A stretch of DNA of 64,000 nucleotides from JALYGY01 sp963800975 (lineage in GTDB: Bacteria; Actinomycetota; Rubrobacteria; Rubrobacterales; Rubrobacteraceae). The stretch is taken from contig CAWDDB010000014.1 in NCBI GenBank assembly GCA_963800975.1, positions 496,001 through 560,000 on the forward strand, written 5' to 3'. The notes beneath the pieces were generated by a model. It did not search any database. It saw nothing but the letters and a program-made list of their open reading frames with translations, and was not told the origin of the DNA. The position numbers and the translations under genes are program-made. Positions 42,583 to 50,996 of this stretch are shown one piece after another; position 1 is the stretch's first letter; every line of letters starts with the position of its first letter.

Positions 42583-42974
42583 GCCGGATCTCCCCCTTCC
42601 AACCCAGCCTCGACTTCGCCGCTGGCGTTGCGCATGTCGTACAGCGCAAGACCGACCCTCGCATCGGGCCCCGTGGTGGCAACCAGGGCGCCGCCTGGCT
42701 GCAGCCGGATCAGGAGCACGTACCCGCCCTCGGCCTTCACCCTGAGCTGCGAGACGTGGCCCTTGCCATTCTCCCTGGCCACCCTCTCGCCCAGGTTGGC
42801 GAGCGCGGCCACCATCGCCGCCGCCCGCTCGCGGTCCACGCCCTCGCCGTGCGAGGAGGCCAGGAGATCCCCGTCCTTCGAAAGCACGCCGCAAGACTCG
42901 ATGTCCGCGGAGAGCGCCCGCAGGTCCGCGAGCACACGATCCAGGCCCGCCGTCGAACCGTCTGGTTCAGCCAT
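42579..42974 (-). CDS. Roadblock/LC7-domain protein
   Basis: A 131-residue roadblock/LC7 protein. The core reads SADIESCGVLSKDGDLLASS, AAMVAALANLGERVARENG and a strand segment VLLIRLQPGGALVATTGPDA, as in MglB-like regulators of small Ras-type GTPases. In actinobacteria these often sit with CvnA-D conservon proteins, but the partner GTPase is absent here. ATG chosen after GGGAGGGAT. Last chromosomal operon before the tRNA-Val att site. Confidence 0.85.
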   Translation of the reverse strand: MAEPDGSTAGLDRVLADLRALSADIESCGVLSKDGDLLASSHGEGVDRERAAAMVAALANLGERVARENGKGHVSQLRVKAEGGYVLLIRLQPGGALVATTGPDARVGLALYDMRNASGEVEAGLEGGDPA

Positions 42975-43091
42975 ACACATCCCTCCCATCCCCGTCAAAC
43001 CGCCGGAGCGGCATTATATCCAAAGGAGGCCCCTGGGGACCCCGAAGCAGCTTAACACCGGACCCCACGAATGTTATATTCTCCACCCTAC

Positions 43092-43163
43092 GGGCGATTA
43101 GCTCAGCGGGAGAGCGCTGCCTTCACACGGCAGAGGTCGCTGGTTCGAACCCAGCATCGCCCA
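43092..43163 (+). tRNA. tRNA-Val(CAC)
   Basis: A complete 72-nt cloverleaf: acceptor GGGCGAT/ATCGCCC, anticodon stem CTGCC/GGCAG around loop TTCACAC (anticodon CAC), T-arm CTGGTTCGAACCCAG. CCA is not encoded. Its 3' half is the att core repeated four more times in the next 20 kb. Confidence 0.97.
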
Positions 43164-43259
43164 CTCAATAAATTCCTGCAAATGGCGGAAAAGAGAAGCT
43201 CTCGATCTTCGAGACCGAGGACTTCGTGCAGCAACGCTATGGTGGCCGGCACATTTCGG

Positions 43260-43406
43260 TCAAGCTTGCCTCCATGACTGGGTACCATGCTTCTCAATTA
43301 GCTGGTCAATGGTTCTGCAGTCCGGATCAGTGGAGATCATTTTCCCTACCATCTTCTCAAGGGCGTCATCTAGTATGTCGTACGCCTCTTGAGCGTAGTA
43401 GGTCAT
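43260..43406 (-). CDS. Possible small protein, unknown
   Basis: A 48-codon frame with protein-like composition (MTYYAQEAYDILDDALEKMV and ISTDPDCRTIDQLIEKHG), mostly helical and acidic. No ribosome-binding site is evident. It lies in the otherwise empty, lower-GC left end of island segment 1 (43.2-43.67 kb) and could be a gene remnant. Confidence 0.35.
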   Translation of the reverse strand: MTYYAQEAYDILDDALEKMVGKMISTDPDCRTIDQLIEKHGTQSWRQA

Positions 43407-43674
43407 GCGCTTGTCTTAGTAAAGTGCTTCGCCGCCTCGTTGACAAAGCTCAGTACCAGATAGCGTCCCCTGGATGGCTCGCTCCGGGCGCAAGAATTGT
43501 GATTCCTTGGTTGCCGGGAAAGCGCCCATTTGCGGGGATGGTGCAGAGAACCCACTAACGGTAGTGGCTATCGTGTCCAGGTTCGAGTTTTCTTCTTTCA
43601 AGGAGAGGCACAGGCTCTCGTTGTCGTCATAGCCTCTTCCCTTGGGTACGTCTATGGGCGGTCGCCGCGCAAGC

Positions 43675-45931
43675 TCATAACAGATGCCCTATTCTGATCG
43701 GCAACTCGCAGACTCGCCGGCCCGTGGCGTGGAACACGGCGTTTGCAATGGCCGCAGCGGCGCCGACCTGGCCGATCTCACCGACGCCCTTGACGCCGAG
43801 CGGGTTGACGACGTCGTCGCGGACCTCGACGAGCTCCACCTCGACCTCGGGCGCGTCGGCGTTGACCGGTACGAGGTAATCGCCCAGGCTCGCGTTAGCC
43901 CAGCGGCCCGCCCTGCTGTCCATAATAGTGCCCTCGAGCAGGGCCTGCCCTAGGCCCCAGAGCATCCCGCCCATGAGTTGGCTGCGTGCGGTCTTGGAAT
44001 TCAGGACGCGACCCGGGGCGAAGGCGCCGACCATCCGCCGGACACGGACGAGTCCCAGGTCGGCGTCGACGGCGACCTCCGCAAACTGGGCGCCGAACGT
44101 CGTCTGCGCGTAACCGGTGTCCGCGCCGGTGGGGTTCCAGCTTCCAGCGCGTCGAGCTCTTCCAGGGAGTTGCGCTTGAGCAGCTCGCCATAGCTCTCGC
44201 CGGTCTCGGGCTGCCCGCGCAGCACCATCCGGCCGTCGCGAACGACGACCGCGTCTGGGTCGGCACCGTGCAGCGGCGACTCGTCGTCGGCGATGGCCCG
44301 GGCGACCAGCTGGTCGCGCAGGGAGGTGACGGCGGTGTGGACCGCGCCGCTGAGCATGCCTGCTCCAGCCGAGCCAACCGCGGAGGAAGCGTTCGGCAGG
44401 TGCGTGTCGCCAAGCTCGAAGCGGACGTGGTCGAGTGGGATGCCGAGCCCGTCGGCGGCGACCTGGGACATCGCGGTCGCCACCCCCGTGCCGAATTCCT
44501 GTGTGCCGCACTGCACCAGGACGCTACCGTCGGCATACAAGCGTGCCAGCGCCCGCTGGGGCTGCAATCCTGGGAAAGCCGGGACAGGGTAGGCGGCCGT
44601 CGCCATCCCCAAGCCGATCAACCAGTGCCCGTCGCGCTGTGAGCGGGCGCCGGGTCCCGCCCCTGCCAGCCGACGCGCTCGGCGCCGCGCTGGTAGCACT
44701 CCTTCAGTCCCTTGCTCGACCAAGGGTTGCCGCTCACAGGGTCGACGTCAGCGTGGTTGCGCAACCGCAACTCGAGCGGGTCGAGCCCAAGCTCGTAGGC
44801 GAGCTCGTCCATCGCGCATTCCAGCGCGAACATTCCGGATGCCTCGCCCGGGGCGCGCGTGAACGTCGGCGTCATGGTGTTGGCGCGGATGAGCCGGTAG
44901 ACGCCCTCGTAGTTCGGGCAAGCGTACGCTTGCGCGTCGGTGCCGAGTGACGGCTCGGCCCAGTCGTCGAAGGGCGACGTGGGTGAGAGCTTGAGGTGAC
45001 GAAGTGCGGTGAGGTGACCCTCCCTGGTCGCGCCGAGCGCGACGTAGTGTTCCTGCTCTTCGCGGTGCCCGCAGGAGGTGAACATCTGCTCGCGGGTCAG
45101 GACGAGCTTGACAGGGCGTCTGACCTGACGGGCGGCGAGCGCGGCGAGCGTCACATGCGGCCAGATCATCGCCTTGCTGCCGAAAGCACCTCCGACGAAG
45201 TGCGTGATGACGCGCACCTTCGTTGGCGACAGGCCCAGCAGCGCAGCGACCGTCAGGCGCGTGGCCGTGATGCCCTGGGTTGAGTCGTAGAGCGTCAGCC
45301 GGTCAGCGTCCCAGACCGCGGTGGTGGCCGAGGGCTCGATCGGGTTGTGGTGGTTGGCGGCAAAGCGGTAGGTCTGCTCGACGCGCACGGCCGCCTCCGC
45401 GAGGCCAGCGTCGACGTCGCCGCGCTCCATGCGTCCTGGCACCAAGCCTCCGAAGATCCGCTCCGGCTCGTAGGCCTGGTCGCGCCCCTGGTCCAGGGTC
45501 GTCGTCGACGGCGTCTCCTCATAGGTGATGTGCACCAGCGTCGCCGCGTGCTGGGCGCGTTCGAGGGTGTCGGCAACCACAATGGCGACAGGTTGGCCGG
45601 CGTAGTGTACGACCTCGTCCTGCATAGGGAAGAAGGTCTCCCCGGGGGCGGCATGACCGAACAGCGAGGGGAACAGTGGCGGTTGCGCCGCGACCTTGGG
45701 CAGGGTGCGGTGGGTAAGAACGGCGATCACGCCCTCGGTCCGCTCGGCTTCGCTTGTGCGAATGGCACCGATCCGGCCTCTTGCCACATCTGCGCCAATC
45801 AGGACCGCGTGTGCCATGTTCGGTAGGGCGATCTCGGCGCTGTAGCGGGCGGCGCCAGTGACCTTGGCATGGCCATCGACGCGGTCGACGGGTTGCCCAA
45901 TCGCCACGCGCTGCTCGGACACCACGCTCAT
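43675..45931 (-). pseudogene. PaoC-like molybdenum aldehyde dehydrogenase large subunit, frameshifted twice
   Basis: Three overlapping reading frames together give a full-length xanthine dehydrogenase-family large subunit. The first part (44618-45931) runs from the hammerhead domain through THFVGGAFGSKAMIWPH to RGAERVGWQGRDPAPA. The frame then shifts near 44640 to SQRDGHWLIGLGMATAAYP, and again near 44130 to GYAQTTFGAQFAEVAVDADL, ending with catalytic Glu in LGVKGVGEIGQVG. Shifts lie in GC-rich runs, so sequencing error is possible. Upstream genes are PaoB- and PaoA-like, so it was or is the Mo-cytosine-dinucleotide subunit of an aldehyde oxidoreductase. Confidence 0.8.
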
Positions 45932-46923
45932 GCTGCGCCTCCTGTCGTCGTGGCAGTCTCGAGCGCACGGACGATCGCCCGCTGTGCGAGCTCGACCTTA
46001 AACTCGTTCATCGCGCGCGGCACCGCCGGTGCAAGCTCCTCGTGTGCTGCCCGGGCGAAGCTCGCCTGCTCCGCGGGCTCACCGACCAATAGCTCCTCGG
46101 CCCGGCGTGCCCGCCAGGGCTTGGTTCCGACGCCCCCGAGCGCCAGGCGCAGCTCGCGTATCACGCCGTCGTCGACGCGTAGTGCCACCGCCACCGAGAC
46201 CAAGGCAAACTCATACGACTCGCGGTCGCGGACCTTGAGGTACAGAGACCCGCGCGCCACAGGCGCTGCCGGTACCTCGATAGCCACGATCAGCTCGCCG
46301 TGTTCGAGCGGATGTTCGATGTGCGGGGTGTCTCCGGGGAGAAGGAAGAATTCGTCGATCGGGATCGCCCGTTCGCCATGCGGGCCCTGAAAATGCACGA
46401 CGGCGTCGAGGGCGAGCAGGGCGACCGCGACGTCCGACGGGTGTGTGGCGATGCAATGCTCGCTGGTGCCCAGGATCGCGTGGCCCCGGTTGACACCCTC
46501 CAGCGCGGCGCAGCCGCTCCCCGGTTCGCGCTTGTTGCAGGCTGAGCGTGTGTCGCGAAAGTAGCTGCAGCGGACCCGTTGCAGCAAGTTTCCTCCCATG
46601 GAGGCCATGCCGCGCAGCTGCGGCGAGGCGCCGAGCACAAGCGCCTGGGCGATCACCGGGAACCGCTCCACCACACCGGGCGCTTCGGCGACATCGCTCA
46701 TCCGCGCCAAGGCTCCTATGCGCAGGCCACCGTCCGGAAGGTCCTCGATCTGGTCGAGCGGCAAAGGGTTGATGTCGACGAGCAGGCTTGGCCGCACGAC
46801 GTTCAGGCGCAACACGTCGACCTCGGTCGTGCCGCCAGCGAGGAACGCGCTGTCTGGGTCGGCGCTGACGGTGGCGATTGCGTCGGCCACGTCTGTCGCG
46901 CGTAAGTAGCTAACCGGCCGCAC
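45928..46923 (-). CDS. PaoB-like aldehyde oxidoreductase FAD/[4Fe-4S] subunit
   Basis: A 331-residue FAD subunit. FAD motif AFLAGGTTEVDVLRLNVVRP and LGASPQLRGMASMGGNLLQR are followed by the cysteine-rich block RCSYFRDTRSACNKREPGSG then CAALEG, and HCIATHPSDVAVALL. That block is the [4Fe-4S] site of PaoB/YagS and 4-hydroxybenzoyl-CoA reductase-type subunits. ATG overlaps the large subunit (ATGA-type overlap). Transcribed after the 2Fe-2S gene. Confidence 0.88.
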   Translation of the reverse strand: MRPVSYLRATDVADAIATVSADPDSAFLAGGTTEVDVLRLNVVRPSLLVDINPLPLDQIEDLPDGGLRIGALARMSDVAEAPGVVERFPVIAQALVLGASPQLRGMASMGGNLLQRVRCSYFRDTRSACNKREPGSGCAALEGVNRGHAILGTSEHCIATHPSDVAVALLALDAVVHFQGPHGERAIPIDEFFLLPGDTPHIEHPLEHGELIVAIEVPAAPVARGSLYLKVRDRESYEFALVSVAVALRVDDGVIRELRLALGGVGTKPWRARRAEELLVGEPAEQASFARAAHEELAPAVPRAMNEFKVELAQRAIVRALETATTTGGAA

Positions 46924-47434
46924 GGCGGTTCCCTCCAGCCGCGTCGCGGACCTCGCGGATGGCAGCGCGGATGTTGGGATAGGCGGCGCAGCGGCAAATG
47001 TTGCCGCTCATCCACTCGCGGATCTCCGCGTCGTTCGATGCGTGCCCTTCTTCGAGCAGCGCTACCGCGGACATGATCTGGCCTGATGTGCAGTACCCGC
47101 ACTGGAACGCGTCGTGGGAGATGAACGCGCGCTGCATGGGATGCAACTCTTCGCCTTCGGTTAGGCCCTCGATGGTCGTCACGTCTTGGCCTTCGCAGAT
47201 GATCGCGAGCGTCAGGCACGCCAGGACGCGCCGCCCGTCGGCCCATACCGTGCACGCGCCGCAAGTACCCTGGTCGCAGCCCTTCTTGGTGCCCGTGAGA
47301 TCGAGGTGTTCGCGCAGAGCGTCGAGTAGGCTCACCCGCGGCTCGATGTACAGCCCGCGCTCCACCCCGTTGAGCCGAAGTGACACCCGCGTAGGTCCGG
47401 GGCCGAGCACCGTTGGTTCGCGTTCTCGTGCCAA
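46910..47434 (-). CDS. PaoA-like 2Fe-2S subunit
   Basis: A 174-residue protein with [2Fe-2S] ligands in GCDQGTCGACTVWADGRRVL and a second cluster in FQCGYCTSGQIMSAVALLEE and NICRCAAYPNIRAAI. E. coli PaoA carries a Tat signal; none is seen here, so the enzyme is probably cytoplasmic. TTG start with AAAGGAGG five bases upstream. First gene of the island aldehyde dehydrogenase operon; aldehydes or heterocycles are plausible substrates. Confidence 0.88.
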   Translation of the reverse strand: MAREREPTVLGPGPTRVSLRLNGVERGLYIEPRVSLLDALREHLDLTGTKKGCDQGTCGACTVWADGRRVLACLTLAIICEGQDVTTIEGLTEGEELHPMQRAFISHDAFQCGYCTSGQIMSAVALLEEGHASNDAEIREWMSGNICRCAAYPNIRAAIREVRDAAGGNRRAAG

Positions 47435-47822
47435 CCTTGCCTCCTTTGTTGGTTACGCCTTGTTGCCCGCCACGTCAGGCGAGGCTTGGGCCGCTCTTCC
47501 TGGATTAGTCACACGAGGAGGGTCCACCACGAGTTTTTCTTCCCAAGGATCTCTCCGTGGGTGGCTTGATAGTGGACCCATATTTGGCCCGATCTGATCC
47601 CTAACGCCCTCCTCCTCAAGCGGGATGTACAGAGCTCTTGACCCAGGATCACTCAGATCAACGTCCTTTCAGCTTGCCTCACCTCCTCTGGGGCGGATCG
47701 GGCTACCGCCAACATTCCAACCGACCCGCGCCAAAGCATCGGCCTTTCGGCTCGAGTGCTTCTCATGATGCCGGATAGCCCAACTGCGTTGCAAGATACT
47801 CTAGGACGTGGGGTGAATAGAC
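47435..47822. other. Intergenic region on island segment 1
   Basis: No gene is supported. Minus-strand open stretches here lack starts and family character; the region may hold gene remnants. Confidence 0.35.
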
Positions 47823-48651
47823 TCATCGTAATGCGCTGGCTTGGCGGGCCTCGCGCACTCGTCGGATCAGGAGCACCAGGCTGACCAGCGCCACAACCAG
47901 GCTCAGGAACACAGCACCCAAGAACTCGATGGAGGTGGTGCTCCTGACGCCCGCGAAGGTGTCCCACAGAGCGTGCAAGACCACCGCCGTCAGGAAGGCG
48001 CCGAGAACCTGCCAGTTCAACGCGGCGTGGCCCGCCCTGAGCCTTTCCCTCCAGAGGACTGCGCACACCAAGCCGGTCCACGACATGTGTCCGGCGGGCG
48101 AGCTTAGGCCGCGCACCAAGAGCACCTCGTCCAGGACCCCTAGGTTGCCGCGCGAGGCCAGCAGTGTTACGAACCCGTAGCCCATCGTCTCCAGGGCCGC
48201 GAAACCCGCCGCTGTGGAAGACCCCCAGGACTATGCCTGCTGCCTCAGAGCGGTAGCGGCCCAAGAAGAAAAAGATGAGGGGCACGATCAGCTTGGCCGA
48301 CTCCTCTATCAGGCCGATGGCCAGCTTCGGGAGGAAGCCGAGGGCTCTCGCCACGTCGTACTCCAACGTACCGGCGACCACCGTCCCAAGGACCCCGCCC
48401 CACAGGAAGCAAATCGCCAAGGTGGGCAGGGGCACCTCCCAAACCGGCAGCCGCTCGTAGAGGTAGGTGACGAAGGATACGGGCACCAAGAACGCCCCTA
48501 GCAGGATGACGCTGGGGATGTAGTTCGGGCTGGAGGTAGCTATTAGCGTCTTCTCGACTAGGAAGAGGAGCACGAGACCACTCAGCAACATCCGGAGCCA
48601 CCGGCGTTTTAGCAAGCCCACTTTGGCGAGTCCCCGCCTTCTTACCAGCAC
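47823..48651 (-). pseudogene. PrsW-family membrane protease, frameshifted
   Basis: The N-terminal frame reads several helices and GLIEESAKLIVPLIFFFLGR (EExxK motif), then AAGIVLGVFHSGG. The second frame continues AGFAALETMGYGFVTLL (GFAxxE motif), AGHMSWTGLVCAVLWRE and VVLHALWDTFAG, the other metal-ligand helices. A one-base shift near 48205-48212 separates the halves. Intact PrsW proteases cleave anti-sigma factors within the membrane. Here the protein is broken unless the sequence is wrong. GTG start. Confidence 0.75.
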
Positions 48652-48667
48652 CTAGCTGGGAGACGAG

Positions 48668-49087
48668 TCAATCGGTCCTCTCCTCGGTGGTCACGGTGTC
48701 CCCAAGACCTCGTTCCAGATCCTCCCTTGCCTCGCGAGCCAACGCCTCAAAACCCTCCCTGATCCTAGCCAGGTTCGCATCCGAAATTTCCTCGAGATCC
48801 AGGAGACTGTTATGCGCTCCGTCCATTGCTCGAATCAGCTCGTCGAGCTTCAGCTGCAAGGCAGTACCGTCCCTATTCTGAGTGTTCTGGATCAGGAATA
48901 CCATAAGGAACTTAACGATGGTAGTGCCAGTGTTTATGGCCAACTGCCAAGTAACGCTGAACCCGAAGATCGGGCCAGGGACAGCCCACACCAAGATGAC
49001 AAGCACGGCGGCCGCGAAGGTGGTTGGATGTCCAGCGGTCCGCGAAGTCAACTTGGCGAAACGGTCGAACAGGGCATCGTGGTACAC
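48668..49087 (-). CDS. Low-affinity iron permease family protein, island paralogue
   Basis: A 139-residue protein with two helices (AAVLVILVWAVPGPIFGF; GTTIVKFLMVFLIQ) and the full family hallmark: SVTWQLAINTGTTIVKFLMV, then QNTQNRDGTALQLKLDELI. A helical cytoplasmic tail follows. GTG start with AAGGAG six bases upstream. It matches the family consensus better than the chromosomal copy at 2.9-3.3 kb, so it is more likely a separate acquisition than a recent duplicate. Function unresolved. Confidence 0.82.
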   Translation of the reverse strand: MYHDALFDRFAKLTSRTAGHPTTFAAAVLVILVWAVPGPIFGFSVTWQLAINTGTTIVKFLMVFLIQNTQNRDGTALQLKLDELIRAMDGAHNSLLDLEEISDANLARIREGFEALAREAREDLERGLGDTVTTEERTD

Positions 49088-49254
49088 GGCACGCTCCTTT
49101 ATAGCTAGCCCAACAGGTGGGAGGCTACTACAGTGCAAGCCAACCCCTTCGGCGAGCACCTCAGGGCAGCGCACTTCGAAGAATACCTCTTCTAGGTAGG
49201 TCGGTGAATAGCGTAGGATGATCGCGAGGTGTCCCTTGTGAAGAGAGGAGGACT

Positions 49255-49686
49255 ATGGTGGAGCAGCACGCTGCCGATACCCTGCAGCCGTTCTTGCAGC
49301 AGCTCCGCGAGGCGCTCACCGCGGTCGCCAACGGCGATCCCGAACCCGTGAAGGCGCTGTGCTCCCATACCGATGCCGTGAGCCAGTGCGGGTTCTGGGG
49401 CGGCGTCGAGAGCGGCTGGGCGGAGGTCGGCGAACGCTGGGACTGGGTGGCCGCGCAGTTCGAGCCCGGCGCGGGCGAGGTTGCCAGCGACACCGCGTTC
49501 CTGACGGCGAGCGGCGAGATGGCCTATGGGGTCTTCATAGAGCGCTGGCGGGGGCGGTTCGCGGGCCGGTCGGAGCCGACCGAGCTGATGATCCGGGCCA
49601 CCCTGATCTTCCGGCGGGAGGACGGCGCATGGAAGGCCGTCCACAGGCACGGCGACAACGGCGTGGAGAAGGCTCCGCCGGGCTAA
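49255..49686 (+). CDS. NTF2-like/SnoaL-family protein
   Basis: A 143-residue alpha+beta cone-fold protein. The segments ALTAVANGDPEPVKALCSH, FLTASGEMAYGVFIERW, ELMIRATLIFRREDGAWKAV and HRHGDN match DUF4440/SnoaL_3 proteins. Such proteins bind small hydrophobic ligands; catalysis is variable. GAGAGGAGG lies before the start codon. It has no evident partner on the island; the alpha/beta hydrolase faces it convergently. Confidence 0.8.
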   Translation: MVEQHAADTLQPFLQQLREALTAVANGDPEPVKALCSHTDAVSQCGFWGGVESGWAEVGERWDWVAAQFEPGAGEVASDTAFLTASGEMAYGVFIERWRGRFAGRSEPTELMIRATLIFRREDGAWKAVHRHGDNGVEKAPPG

Positions 49687-49803
49687 CACCATCCGGCATT
49701 GGGAAGCAGCATTTGGCCTGTCAACCCGGGAGAGGCCACAAGCCGACAGTACTTCGGAGGACACCACTTCTACGAGCTTCGGTGTATAGACGCATCGCGA
49801 GTT

Positions 49804-50577
49804 CTAGCCGCGCAGCGACATCATCTTCTCCGGCTGATGGTCGCTCAGGAAGTCCAAGATGATCCGGTTGACCAGGTCTGGTTTCTCCACCGGCGCCATG
49901 TGCGACGTACCGGGTACGACGGCGAGCTGCGCGTCGGGCAGCGTGGCCGCGATGGCGGCGCTGTGCTCGATCTCCACGATGTCATCGTCGCCTTGCATGA
50001 CCAGGGTGGGCGCGCGGATCCTCGCGAGTTCGGGGAGGGCGATGTCGGGCTCCTCGCGCCACATCCTCATGATCTTCTCCAGCACCACGGGGAAGTGCTC
50101 GGGGCCGTCCGGGGAGAGCCGATCGTAGCCCGCGTGCAACCATTCGGGCGGATCGGAGCCCCAGGAGTCCAGCAACGCCCGGAACTCCGGGAGCTCGCCG
50201 TCGGCGTTGAAGTACTGGCCGATCACAATTAGCTTGCGCACCAGCTCGGGGCGACGCAGGGCGACGAGCATGCCCACCACGGCTCCGTCGCTCCACCCGA
50301 TCAGGTGCGCGGCCCCGGTGCCCGCGGCATCGAGGAATGCCCCGGTGTCGGCGGCCATCGCCTCGTAGGTAATCGGTCCGGCAACGTCGGGGGTGCGCCC
50401 GTGGCCGCGGCGTTCTGGCACGTAGACAAGGTAGCGCTCGGCCAGCGCCGGGACCTGTATGGCCCAGGACTCGGCGCTGGCCAAACCGCCGTGCAGCAGG
50501 GCGAGCGGCGCGCCCCCGCCGTAGACCTCGAAGTAGGTGCGCACGCCGCCCGCGTTCACGTACTCGCCCACGCCCAT
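49804..50577 (-). CDS. Alpha/beta hydrolase
   Basis: A hydrolase of about 257 residues. Oxyanion segment APLALLHGGLASAESWA, nucleophile elbow LIGWSDGAVVG (GxSxG Ser), acid in VMQGDDDIVEIEHS and His in VPGTSHMAPVEKP form the usual triad. Resembles 3-oxoadipate enol-lactonase or chloroperoxidase-like esterases. ATG at 50577 preferred. Rightmost gene of island segment 1, followed by about 250 nt without a gene before the att copy. Confidence 0.87.
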   Translation of the reverse strand: MGVGEYVNAGGVRTYFEVYGGGAPLALLHGGLASAESWAIQVPALAERYLVYVPERRGHGRTPDVAGPITYEAMAADTGAFLDAAGTGAAHLIGWSDGAVVGMLVALRRPELVRKLIVIGQYFNADGELPEFRALLDSWGSDPPEWLHAGYDRLSPDGPEHFPVVLEKIMRMWREEPDIALPELARIRAPTLVMQGDDDIVEIEHSAAIAATLPDAQLAVVPGTSHMAPVEKPDLVNRIILDFLSDHQPEKMMSLRG

Positions 50578-50829
50578 CCCTTCGTCTCGTCCCGGCACGT
50601 CAGTTTAGCCCGTCACCGGGTCGGATCGTTGAGAGGGCTGCCTGCCCGACAACCCGTACAAGATGAACTTCCGAGAACACTACTTGTATAGGCCTCCCTG
50701 AGGCAGAGCCCAGTACACCAGTACAGTGCAAGCGGATACGGTGGTGTTCGCCTAGGTACGCGTAGCTCGGAAAGGCCGTGTTCGCGGGGCTCCGCGGACT
50801 GATATGGACGCCGGTGAACAGGCGGACTC

Positions 50830-50876
50830 GCCTTCACACGGCAGAGGTCGCTGGTTCGAACCCAGCATCGCCCACT
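50830..50876 (+). repeat. att copy 1: tRNA-Val 3' fragment
   Basis: A 47-bp stretch identical to the tRNA-Val 3' part (from the anticodon stem through the T-arm and acceptor to the first bases downstream). Right boundary of island segment 1. Confidence 0.85.
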
Positions 50877-50996
50877 ACCAAAGATCCTCTCTACGGGCTC
50901 GAGTGGTTGGGAAAGGAGGGCCGGGGTATCAGGAGCCCGACCCTCCTTCATTGCTAGCGAACCCTTGGGACGCGGTTATCGTAGAGCCATCACCAG

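Noticed and set aside
43226..43558. 110-codon plus-strand frame after the tRNA
   Set aside because: No ribosome-binding site or family match; composition is ambiguous and it overlaps a minus-strand small frame. It may be a relic.
50830..50876. Additional functional tRNA-Val genes at the att copies
   Set aside because: All four copies lack the 5' acceptor strand and D-arm, so they cannot fold as tRNAs.
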